From the NCBI GenBank assembly GCA_963740675.1, contig CAVUFS010000004.1, positions 930,001-994,000 of the forward strand: a DNA stretch of 64,000 bases, in the 5' to 3' direction. This document shows, piece after piece, positions 56,789-64,000 of the stretch (positions are counted from its first letter, which is position 1; every line of letters begins with the position of its first letter). The DNA comes from CAIKMD01 sp963740675 (lineage in GTDB: Bacteria > Pseudomonadota > Alphaproteobacteria > ATCC43930 > CGMCC-115725). The position numbers were made by a program, and so were the translations under genes. The notes beneath the pieces are model-generated. The model ran no database searches. It was not told the origin of the DNA and was given only the letters and a program-made list of their open reading frames with translations.

Positions 56789-57877
56789 ATGTCCGGAATT
56801 TTCGATCTCGCCCTGCCGTTGATGCGCCTCTTGCCGCCCGAGGCGGCGCATCGCGCGACAATTCGCGCGCTGGCGACCGGTTTTGCGCCGAAATCCGCCG
56901 CGCCCGATCCGGCGACGCTGGAAGTACGGCTCTGGGGCCAGCGCATTCCCAATCCCGTCGGCCTTGCCGCCGGTTTCGACAAGGACGCGGAAGTGCCGGA
57001 TGCGATGCTCGCTTTCGGCTTCGGCTTCGTCGAATGCGGCACGATCACGCCGCTGCCGCAGAAGGGCAATCCGAAGCCGCGGCTCTTCCGCCTGCCGGAG
57101 GATCAAGCCGTCATCAATCGCCTCGGCTTCAACAGCGGCGGCGTCGAGGCGGCGGCGCGGCGCCTGGCGCTGCGGCGCAACCGTCCCGGCTTCATCGGCG
57201 CCAATATCGGCAAGAATCGCGACACGCTCGACGATATCGGCGATTACGTCGAAGGCGTGCGCGTGCTCGCGCCGCTGGTCGATTACCTGACCGTCAATAT
57301 CTCGTCGCCGAACACGCCGGGCCTGCGCGATCTGCAGCGCAAGAGCACGGTGACGCGGCTGATCGGCCGGCTGCTGGATGCGCGCAGCAAGGCCGGACTG
57401 CGCAACCCGCCGCCGCTGCTCTTGAAGATCGCGCCCGATCTCAGCCCGGACGAGCGCGTCGATCTCGCCGAGGCGGCGCTCAGCTCGGGCATCGACGGTC
57501 TCATCATCTCGAACACCACCGTGGCGCGGCCGGCGAGCTTGATGAGCCCCGTCGCGCATGAGCCCGGCGGCTTGAGCGGCGCGCCGCTCTTCGAATCATC
57601 GACCGCCTTGCTCGCCGAGATGTATCGCCTCACCAGCGGCAAGCTGCCGATCGTCGGTGTCGGCGGCATCGCCTCCGGCAGCGATGCCTATAAGAAAATC
57701 CGCGCCGGCGCTGCGCTGGTGCAGCTTTACAGCGCGTTGGTCTTCCACGGGCCCGGCCTCGTGCAGCGCATCAAGCAAGAGCTCGCGACACTGCTCGCGC
57801 GCGACGGCTTCACCTCGATCGGCGCGGCCATCGGCGCCGATGCACACCTTCCCTCGACGACGCCGCATGGTCTCTGA
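56789..57877 (+). CDS. pyrD: Dihydroorotate dehydrogenase (quinone), class 2
   Basis: 362 residues from the ATG at 56789 (MSGIFDLALPLMRLLPP). PNPVGLAAGFDKDAEV, FVECGTITPLPQKGNPKPRLFR, INRLGFNSGG and VNISSPNTPGLRDLQ are class 2 signatures, the catalytic Ser being in ISSPNTPG. Membrane-bound oxidation of dihydroorotate to orotate in pyrimidine synthesis. Overlaps the HAD gene by 11 bases. Confidence 0.95.
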   Translation: MSGIFDLALPLMRLLPPEAAHRATIRALATGFAPKSAAPDPATLEVRLWGQRIPNPVGLAAGFDKDAEVPDAMLAFGFGFVECGTITPLPQKGNPKPRLFRLPEDQAVINRLGFNSGGVEAAARRLALRRNRPGFIGANIGKNRDTLDDIGDYVEGVRVLAPLVDYLTVNISSPNTPGLRDLQRKSTVTRLIGRLLDARSKAGLRNPPPLLLKIAPDLSPDERVDLAEAALSSGIDGLIISNTTVARPASLMSPVAHEPGGLSGAPLFESSTALLAEMYRLTSGKLPIVGVGGIASGSDAYKKIRAGAALVQLYSALVFHGPGLVQRIKQELATLLARDGFTSIGAAIGADAHLPSTTPHGL

Positions 57878-58760
57878 GGTGGGAGGCTCTGAAATTCCGG
57901 TGCTCGCCGGCATCGGCGGGATCATCGACAATTACGATGGCGTGATCCTCGATGTGTGGGGCGTGCTGCATGACGGCGCGAAACCCTTCCCTTTCGTACT
58001 CGACACGCTGCATCGGCTGCGCGAGCGCGGCAAGAAGATGCTCGTCCTCTCCAATGCGCCGCGCCGCGCCATCCCGGTGTCGCAACGCCTCGCCGAGGTC
58101 GGCGTCACGCGCGAACTCTATGACGAGATCCACACATCGGGCGAAGAGACCTGGCAGCATTTGAAGCGGCGCGACGATGATTTCTACGCTGCGCTCGGCC
58201 GCGTCTGCTATCACATCGCGCCGTCGCGCGAGAGCGATGTGCTCGACGGGCTCGATCTCGAGCGTGTCGACGATATCGGCGCGGCGCAATTCATCCATAA
58301 CACCGGCCCTTGGGGCTGGGATGAAAATGTCGAGCGCTACGAGGACATGCTACAAGCCGCGCGCCGCCGCGATCTGCCGATGGTCTGCGCCAATCCCGAT
58401 CTCGTCGTCCATCATCTCGGCCGGCGCGCGATTTGCGCCGGCGCGATCGCGCAGCGCTACGAGGCGCTCGGCGGCACGGTGCGCTGGCACGGCAAGCCTT
58501 ATCCCGGCGTCTATAAGCAAGCGCTGGCGCTGATGGGGATCGGCAATCCGAAACGCATCCTCGCCATCGGCAATTCGCTGCGCACCGACATCGCCGGCGC
58601 CAATGCCGCGGGCATCGACGCGATCGTCGTCGCCGGCGGCATCCATTACGAGGAATTCGGCTGCAGCGAAGGTCAGCTTCCCGATCCCGCGCGCATCGCC
58701 AAGGCGGCACAAGCCGCGAAAGCGCATCCGATCGCCGCGCTCGATCAGCTGCGGTGGTAG
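57867..58760 (+). CDS. HAD-IIA family phosphatase (NagD-like, TIGR01459 type)
   Basis: 297 residues from the ATG at 57867. DGVILDVWGVLHDG contains the nucleophile Asp and the Trp-Gly-Val-Leu pattern of this subgroup. VLSNAPRRA is motif II, KPYPGVYKQA the Lys region, and ILAIGNSLRTDIAGANAAGI motif IV with the acidic pair. Likely dephosphorylates a sugar or nucleotide phosphate. A type B element follows 16 bases after the stop. Confidence 0.87.
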   Translation: MVSEVGGSEIPVLAGIGGIIDNYDGVILDVWGVLHDGAKPFPFVLDTLHRLRERGKKMLVLSNAPRRAIPVSQRLAEVGVTRELYDEIHTSGEETWQHLKRRDDDFYAALGRVCYHIAPSRESDVLDGLDLERVDDIGAAQFIHNTGPWGWDENVERYEDMLQAARRRDLPMVCANPDLVVHHLGRRAICAGAIAQRYEALGGTVRWHGKPYPGVYKQALALMGIGNPKRILAIGNSLRTDIAGANAAGIDAIVVAGGIHYEEFGCSEGQLPDPARIAKAAQAAKAHPIAALDQLRW

Positions 58761-58776
58761 CGCCCCGTCTCTAATT

Positions 58777-58865
58777 CGTCATTGCGAGCAACGCGAAGCA
58801 ATCCAGGGCAACACGTGACGCTTCTGGATTGCTTCGTCGGCCCGTTGGGCCTCCTCGCAATGACG
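58777..58865. repeat. Palindromic dispersed element, type B
   Basis: CGTCATTGCGAGCAACGCGA, AGCAATCCAG, CTGGATTGCT and CTCGCAATGACG as nested arms. Between the convergent HAD gene and the small conserved gene at 58873. Confidence 0.85.
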
Positions 58866-58872
58866 AGGAGAG

Positions 58873-59220
58873 TTAATGTCCGTGATGGTCGGCGTGATGC
58901 AGGATGGCGTCGCCGAGGCCGGTGTCGTAGTCGCGGCCGGCATGCGTCAGCAGCGCTGAATCCGGGAAATGCGATCTGATCAGGCCCTTGCGCTCGAGCG
59001 CGATCCACGCGGCTTGATTGAATAAGCCGGACGCATCACGCGTCGCCACGACCGCCTCGCCGAGATGAAAATGATCGCCATGCGGCGGCGGCATGTTCGC
59101 GACCAGCACGCCCTCGCTCTGCTCTTTCGCATGGTCGGGCAGACGCGACAACGCTTGCAGAAGCGTCAGCGTCTTCAATTGTAACGGGTTGAGATTCAGG
59201 GGATTTCGCTTGGATGGCAT
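58873..59220 (-). CDS. Small conserved protein of unknown function
   Basis: 115 residues from the ATG at 59220 (MPSKRNPLNLNPLQLKTLTL). His-rich C-terminus ending DAILHHADHHGH, and GDHFHLGEAVVATRD in the middle. I recall similar short proteins in other alphaproteobacteria, but know no function; the histidines may bind metal. Divergent from the beta-propeller gene. Confidence 0.65.
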   Translation of the reverse strand: MPSKRNPLNLNPLQLKTLTLLQALSRLPDHAKEQSEGVLVANMPPPHGDHFHLGEAVVATRDASGLFNQAAWIALERKGLIRSHFPDSALLTHAGRDYDTGLGDAILHHADHHGH

Positions 59221-59309
59221 GATGCGCATCATAGCGCAGCGGAACACATCGGGAATAGGCGCCGCAAAGGGGTGACGGCGCCGCGGCAATCAGGCAAACT
59301 CCCGCCGGT

Positions 59310-60479
59310 ATGAAGAAAAAGACTTTCGTCGTGGGGCTGGGTATCGCGCTGTGCTGCGCGACAGGCGGCGCGCGCGCGCAATATCTCGTCTCCGGCAACG
59401 ACGAGAAGCGTGGCTTCGACGAAAACGGCAAGATGATCGAGCAGGCGCCCGGCAAGGACAGCGTCTCGATTATCGATATCCGCAACCGCGTCGAGCCGAA
59501 GGTCATCGCGACCCTGCCGCTGAAGAATTCAATTCATGGGCCCCCGACCAATGTCGCGATCACGCCGGACAATCGCATCGCGCTGATCGCCAACGCAGTC
59601 AATTCCGTCAGCGACGGCAGCAATGGGTTCAAGAACGTCCCCGACGACGAGGTCTATATCGTCGACCTCACCACCTCGCCGCCCAAGCTCGTCGAGACGA
59701 TTCACGTCGGGAAACAACCTTCCGGCATCGCGATCAACCGCGCCGGCACTTTCGCGCTGATCGCCGACCGCGCCGAGAATGCGATCAGCGTGCTGCGTAT
59801 CGGCGGCATGATCGTCAAATATACCGGCAGCGTGCCGCTGAGTACGCCCAATGCGGATCCAACCGCGATCGCCATCACGCCCGACGGCAACCGCGCCCTC
59901 GTGACGCTGACACGCGTCAACAAGGTGGCCGTGCTGGCGATGAGCGACGCCGGCATCAGCGACACCGGCTATGCGATAACGACCGGCATCTCACCCTACA
60001 ACGTGCAGATCACGCCGGACGGCAAGCTCGGCCTCGTCAACAACCAGGGCTTCGGCGCTTCGGACGGTCAGGTTGATACAGTGTCGGTGATCGATCTCGA
60101 AGCCAATCCGCCGCGCGTCATCGATCAGGTCGCGGTCGGCGACGGACCCGAAGGCCTTGCGATGAGTCCGGTCGGCGGTTACGCCGCTTCGCTTCTGCTC
60201 AACGGCACCGGCGCGGCAAAGACCGCGTTCTATCATCACGATCATTCGCTGGTCGCTCTGCTGAAGATCGACGGCAAGAAAGTGCGCAAGGTTGGCGAAG
60301 CGCTGGTCCATGGCAGCGCCGAAGGCATCACCTTCAGCCCCGACGGCCGCTTTCTCTATGTCGGCGGCTATAACGACAGCGAGCTCGCGATCTTGCGGCT
60401 GCAAGGCGAGAAGCTGATGCCGGTCGGCGCGTTCAGGCTGCCCGGCCATCCCGCCTCGCTGCGCGGCACTACGCCGTAG
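59310..60479 (+). CDS. Exported YVTN/beta-propeller protein
   Basis: 389 residues with signal peptide FVVGLGIALCCATGGARA. Repeats of the form IAITPDGNRALVTLTRVNK, VQITPDGKLGLVNNQGF and ITFSPDGRFLYVGGYND build a seven-bladed propeller. Periplasmic binding or lactonase-like role possible, no active site identified. Followed 11 bases later by an alcohol dehydrogenase. Confidence 0.82.
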   Translation: MKKKTFVVGLGIALCCATGGARAQYLVSGNDEKRGFDENGKMIEQAPGKDSVSIIDIRNRVEPKVIATLPLKNSIHGPPTNVAITPDNRIALIANAVNSVSDGSNGFKNVPDDEVYIVDLTTSPPKLVETIHVGKQPSGIAINRAGTFALIADRAENAISVLRIGGMIVKYTGSVPLSTPNADPTAIAITPDGNRALVTLTRVNKVAVLAMSDAGISDTGYAITTGISPYNVQITPDGKLGLVNNQGFGASDGQVDTVSVIDLEANPPRVIDQVAVGDGPEGLAMSPVGGYAASLLLNGTGAAKTAFYHHDHSLVALLKIDGKKVRKVGEALVHGSAEGITFSPDGRFLYVGGYNDSELAILRLQGEKLMPVGAFRLPGHPASLRGTTP

Positions 60480-60490
60480 CGAGAGCGGCG

Positions 60491-61477
60491 ATGCGCGCGA
60501 TGCGGCTCGCGGCGGCGCATCAGAGGCTGAGCCTCGAGCCGAGCCTGCCGACGCCGCAACCCGGCCCGCATCAAGTCTTGCTCCGCATCACCGCTTGCGG
60601 CGTGTGCCGCACCGATCTGCACATCGTCGATGGCGAGTTGCCCTCGCCTAAGCTGCCGCTCATTCCCGGCCATGAGATCGTGGGTTATATCGAAGCCGTC
60701 GGCGGTGGGGTGAGCGGGCTCAAGCCCGGCGAGCGCATCGGCGTGCCGTGGCTCGGCTTTACCTGTGGCGAATGCGTCTATTGCTGCAGCGGCCGCGAGA
60801 ATCTCTGCGATCGCGCGCGCTTCACCGGCTACACCATCGACGGCGGCTATGCCGATCACGCGGTGGCCGATGCGCGTTACTGCTTTCCTCTGCCGCCAGG
60901 TATCGACGATGTGTCGGCCGCGCCGCTGCTCTGTGCCGGCCTGATCGGCTATCGCGCATTGCGCCTTGCCGGCGACGCCGAGCGGCTCGGCCTCTACGGC
61001 TTCGGCGCGGCAGCGCATATCGTTGCGCAAGTCGCACGCCATCGCGGACAGCGCGTCTTTGCCTTCACCCGCGACGGCGATCGCGAAGGCCAGGAATTCG
61101 CCCGCGGCCTCGGCGCCCAATGGGCCGGCGGCTCGAGCGAGAAGCCACCCGAGGCACTCGACGCCGCGCTGATCTTCGCGCCGGTCGGCGCGCTGGTGCC
61201 GGCGGCGCTCGCGGCGACGGCAAAAGGCGGCACGGTCGTTTGCGCCGGTATCCATATGAGCGATATCCCGCGCTTTCCCTATAACTTGCTGTGGGAAGAA
61301 CGCATCATCCGCTCGGTCGCCAATCTGACGCGCCAGGACGGCGAGGAATTCCTCGCCCTCGCCCCGACCATCCCGATACGCACGACAACGCAAGCCTATC
61401 GCCTCGATCAGGCGAATGAGGCGCTGGCCGATCTACGCGACGGCCGGCTCACCGGCGCGGCAGTGCTGGTGCCGTAG
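60491..61477 (+). CDS. Zinc-dependent alcohol dehydrogenase (MDR family)
   Basis: 328 residues. Catalytic zinc ligands in GVCRTDLHIVDGELP and PGHEIVG, structural zinc cysteines in CGECVYCCSGRENLC. The Rossmann domain follows, with LYGFGAAAHIVAQVARHRG as the nucleotide-binding turn (GFGAAA instead of GxGxxG). Reversible oxidation of an alcohol; substrate unknown. Confidence 0.88.
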   Translation: MRAMRLAAAHQRLSLEPSLPTPQPGPHQVLLRITACGVCRTDLHIVDGELPSPKLPLIPGHEIVGYIEAVGGGVSGLKPGERIGVPWLGFTCGECVYCCSGRENLCDRARFTGYTIDGGYADHAVADARYCFPLPPGIDDVSAAPLLCAGLIGYRALRLAGDAERLGLYGFGAAAHIVAQVARHRGQRVFAFTRDGDREGQEFARGLGAQWAGGSSEKPPEALDAALIFAPVGALVPAALAATAKGGTVVCAGIHMSDIPRFPYNLLWEERIIRSVANLTRQDGEEFLALAPTIPIRTTTQAYRLDQANEALADLRDGRLTGAAVLVP

Positions 61478-61482
61478 CGCGG

Positions 61483-62046
61483 TTATTTCGCTTTCAGCTT
61501 CAGCGTCAGGTCGCGGAGATTTTCGAGCAGCTGCTTGATGAAGTCGCGCGCGCCCTGGTCGGTCAGCTTGCCGTCGGCGAATTTTTGCGCCGCGCCGCCG
61601 ACATACACATGCGGCAGGTTGACCATGTACATGTTGAGGCCCGACATGATCCAGCGCAGGTCGCGCTGGCTGCGCGCCGTGCCGAGTGCGCCGCCGCTGG
61701 CGCCGACAACCGCGCCGGTCTTGCCGTCGAACGGCATGTTGGGCGCGCGTGACGCCCAATCGATCGCGTTCTTGAGCACGCCTGAGATCGAGTAGTTGTA
61801 TTCCGGCGAGGCGAAAAGGACCGCGTCATGCGCCGCGATGGCGTCGCGGAAAGCCTGCACTTCCGGCGGATAGCCCGGACCGAGGCGGACATCGTCATTG
61901 TACATCGGGATCGGTGCCAGATCGTAGATGTCGATGCTCATGCCCGCAGGCGCGAGCTCTTTCGCGGCATGCAGCAGCATCGTGTTGTAGGAGCCCTTGC
62001 GAAGGCTGCCGGAGAGCGCGAGCACTTTGATAGGCGTGTCGGCCAT
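61483..62046 (-). CDS. NADPH-dependent FMN reductase
   Basis: 187 residues. Flavodoxin-like fold: VLALSGSLRKGSYNTML at the N-terminus (FMN phosphate loop), then LFASPEYNYSISGVLKNAIDW and VVGASGGALGTARSQRDLR. Such reductases act on quinones, azo dyes or chromate, or supply reduced flavin. Convergent with the alcohol dehydrogenase, five bases apart. Confidence 0.9.
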   Translation of the reverse strand: MADTPIKVLALSGSLRKGSYNTMLLHAAKELAPAGMSIDIYDLAPIPMYNDDVRLGPGYPPEVQAFRDAIAAHDAVLFASPEYNYSISGVLKNAIDWASRAPNMPFDGKTGAVVGASGGALGTARSQRDLRWIMSGLNMYMVNLPHVYVGGAAQKFADGKLTDQGARDFIKQLLENLRDLTLKLKAK

Positions 62047-62125
62047 GATTCTTCTTCAACTCCCTGCGATGGATGATCGACGCGATAGCCTGTAGCCGGC
62101 AGCCGCCGCATTCAGGCGACGGAAA

Positions 62126-62689
62126 CTACCAGGCGCGAACCGGTCCGACATCGACGTGGACGAAGTCCGAATGCGGATAATAGCCGACGCCGCCGGCTTT
62201 CAAACCGATCGCGACTTTGCGGACATAGCGGAGCGGACGGTCGATGAGACGAAGATCGACCGCTTCGCCGACCATGTGGAGGCTGTTGCTGGCGACGCCC
62301 TCGGTCGTTTCGTGCAGCATCTCGTTGGTCTCGGGCGAGCGATAACCGCACACAACCTGGATCGGCTCGCTGCTGCGCAAGTTGCCGCGCAGCCGCGCCA
62401 TCAGGTCGACGAGGCGATGATCGATCGAATGAACCTCCTCGGTGCGGCCGTCGCGCATGACGCGCGCAATCTCACGGCTCGCCTCGGGCAGGTACTGCCC
62501 CTCGGCCCAATAGACGATGTCGAGCTTGTCGCCGGTGCGCAGGTTATGGAAAGCGAGCGAGCGTTTGTACGGCGCGACCGGCAAAGCGATGGCTGGCATC
62601 GGAAAGCTGGGCGCGATAATCACACCCGCAGCCGTACCCCCCGCCGCCAAAAGGAAATTGCGGCGCGAATGGCGTTTCGTCGCTTTCAT
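62126..62689 (-). CDS. Tat-exported DUF882/YcbK-like (peptidase M15-type) protein
   Basis: 187 residues. Twin-arginine signal HSRRNFLLAAGGTAAG. The mature domain has QVVCGYRSPETNEML, SLHMVGEAVDLRL and FVHVDVG, the His-Asp-His zinc ligands of the M15/VanY-like fold. Related to peptidoglycan-modifying YcbK. Followed on the same strand, in the upstream direction, by an L,D-transpeptidase, so the pair forms a cell-wall remodelling unit. Confidence 0.87.
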   Translation of the reverse strand: MKATKRHSRRNFLLAAGGTAAGVIIAPSFPMPAIALPVAPYKRSLAFHNLRTGDKLDIVYWAEGQYLPEASREIARVMRDGRTEEVHSIDHRLVDLMARLRGNLRSSEPIQVVCGYRSPETNEMLHETTEGVASNSLHMVGEAVDLRLIDRPLRYVRKVAIGLKAGGVGYYPHSDFVHVDVGPVRAW

Positions 62690-62724
62690 ACTTGTCCCCC
62701 GAACTATTCAACCAACACAAAAAA

Positions 62725-63999
62725 TCAACCGCTGCGACCCTTATCCCCGGACGCAGCGAGATGATCGGCAGCGGCACGCGCAGCCAGCGCCTCGGCGAGG
62801 CGGCGGTCGCGGCCGTAGACGTCGTCACGGAATTCGACGGTGCCATCCGGATCGACGAAAGCGGTCCAATAAAGCATATAGACCGGCAGGCTTTTATGCA
62901 GTGGCACTTTCTGGGTCTGGCCGGTCGCGATGGCGGTATCGATCGTATCGCGCGACCATTGATCGGAATCGAGCAGCACCTGGGCGAGGCCGCGCGGATC
63001 TTCGACGCGCACGCAGCCATGGCTGATATAGCGGCGCGACAGGCCAAAGAGGCGTCGCTCCGGCGTGTCGTGCATATAGATGTCGTCGGGATTCGGCATC
63101 TCGAACTTCACCTGGCCGAGCGAGTTGGTCGGACCAGGAACCTGAACGAGTTCTTTGCCGCCGCGCACGTCCCAATAGGCAAAGCCGAAGCGATCCAAAT
63201 AATTTGGATTCTTCTTCAGCATCGGCTGGATTTCGTTCTTGATGATCGACGCCGGCACGATCCAGGGCGGGTTGAGCAGCACCGAGGTCATCCGCGCGCG
63301 CAGCACGGGTGTCGGATGAATCGCCGAGCCGACGATTGTCCGCATCACGCGCGCCGGCTCGCCATTGGCGAACAGGACCGCCTGCGCGGCAGGCACATTG
63401 ACCTCGATCCGCACCGCCATATCGATGCGCGGCAGTGAGCGCCAGCGTTCGAGATTCCAGCGGATCTGCCGCGCGCGCAGCGCCGGCGAAACATTGAGCG
63501 AGGCAAGGGTCAGCTTGCCGACCGAGCCATCAACCGGCAGCCCATGCGCGGCTTGGAATTTCGACACCGCCTCCGAGAGCGTCTGGTCGAAGGTCGCAGG
63601 ATCGTCGGGCACCGTCGTCGCATCGAGATAACCTTCGGCGATCAGGCGATCGCGCAGATCTTTGACGATGTCGCCGTGATCGCCGAGCTGGACGGTGACC
63701 GGCGAGAACAGCACGTGCCACGCTTTGGAATCGAGCGCGGCGTAGCGATGCAGCGCCTCGCGCAGCCGTTCATATTCGGGCTCATGCGGCGCCAGCGCCG
63801 CGAGCACGGCGCCGACATCGCCATTGATCGCCGCGCCGAACACCTGACCCGGGTTGAAGGCCGGCGGATCAATGCGCCAATCGGTCTCGAAATCCTTGGG
63901 ATTGACCCGGCCGCGCGCCAGCGCCGTGGCGTAGCGCAAGAACGCATCGGTCAGCAGCAGTTCGCGCGACGCCGGCTGCGTCGCGGCAACCGCGTAGGT
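62725..63999 (-). CDS. L,D-transpeptidase (YcbB-like, YkuD domain), 5' end outside window
   Basis: Open to the right edge, so the N-terminus is missing. A peptidoglycan-binding domain 1 (FQAAHGLPVDGSVGKLTLAS) precedes the catalytic YkuD domain, with VSYISHGCVRVEDPRGLAQ-type ending: ISHGCVRVEDP carries the nucleophilic Cys. Makes 3-3 cross-links in peptidoglycan or attaches lipoproteins. Stop 35 bases before the start of the Tat-exported YcbK-like gene. Confidence 0.9.
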   Translation of the reverse strand, partial: TYAVAATQPASRELLLTDAFLRYATALARGRVNPKDFETDWRIDPPAFNPGQVFGAAINGDVGAVLAALAPHEPEYERLREALHRYAALDSKAWHVLFSPVTVQLGDHGDIVKDLRDRLIAEGYLDATTVPDDPATFDQTLSEAVSKFQAAHGLPVDGSVGKLTLASLNVSPALRARQIRWNLERWRSLPRIDMAVRIEVNVPAAQAVLFANGEPARVMRTIVGSAIHPTPVLRARMTSVLLNPPWIVPASIIKNEIQPMLKKNPNYLDRFGFAYWDVRGGKELVQVPGPTNSLGQVKFEMPNPDDIYMHDTPERRLFGLSRRYISHGCVRVEDPRGLAQVLLDSDQWSRDTIDTAIATGQTQKVPLHKSLPVYMLYWTAFVDPDGTVEFRDDVYGRDRRLAEALAARAAADHLAASGDKGRSG

Positions 64000-64000
64000 A

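Overview
The window is about 64 kb of high-GC, gene-dense bacterial chromosome from an alphaproteobacterium. Supporting features are the ribF/ileS/lspA/DUF3035/M16/M16/pgi/mutL order, a GAAC-N7-GAAC LexA box upstream of dnaE2, haem A synthase and an Atm1-type exporter. The order recalls Rhodospirillales-like genomes, but I cannot fix a genus from sequence alone.

Layout. 1-5381 (+): lipid A/Kdo assembly, namely an MsbA-type exporter (cut by the window start), a DUF374 acyltransferase, waaA, lpxK and an LpxL-type acyltransferase. 5388-8432: a disturbed area with an NTF2-fold gene, a duplicated gene fragment carrying a 12-bp x7 repeat, and xseA fused in frame to an M23 peptidase. 8508-13854: a DNA repair and toxin-antitoxin cluster (frameshifted udgX, brnTA, SOS-regulated dnaE2, a ParE-type pair). 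13943-20972: purD, transporter and flavoenzyme, tadA, rluB/rsmD. 21080-32966 (-): a long housekeeping run from a MaoC hydratase and ribF to mutL. 33129-40088: mixed metabolic and envelope genes. 40089-41300: an unusual non-coding region with a 19-codon lysine peptide, a strong terminator and nested palindromes, ending at rpmB. 41748-44806: Atm1-type ABC and MFS transporters. 45009-47409: a small lower-GC accessory island with an unrecognised overlapping gene pair behind a palindrome, and an IS1595-like transposase. 47627-63999: Sel1 protein, methylmalonyl-CoA mutase, haem A synthase, DinG-type helicase, pyrD, a HAD phosphatase, a beta-propeller, and two cell-wall proteins at the end.

Two themes run through the window. 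First, dispersed palindromic elements of at least three families occur at eight sites. All five in convergent intergenic gaps sit between gene 3' ends, one supplies the likely ribosome binding site of rluB, and one lies in frame inside the haem A synthase gene. Second, at least six genes (udgX, purD, both island genes, the mutase, the helicase) are split by one- or two-base frameshifts. Because purD is housekeeping, part of this is probably residual sequencing error, so unusual gene structures here, including the xseA-M23 fusion, need read-level confirmation.

No rRNA, tRNA, CRISPR array or prophage was seen.
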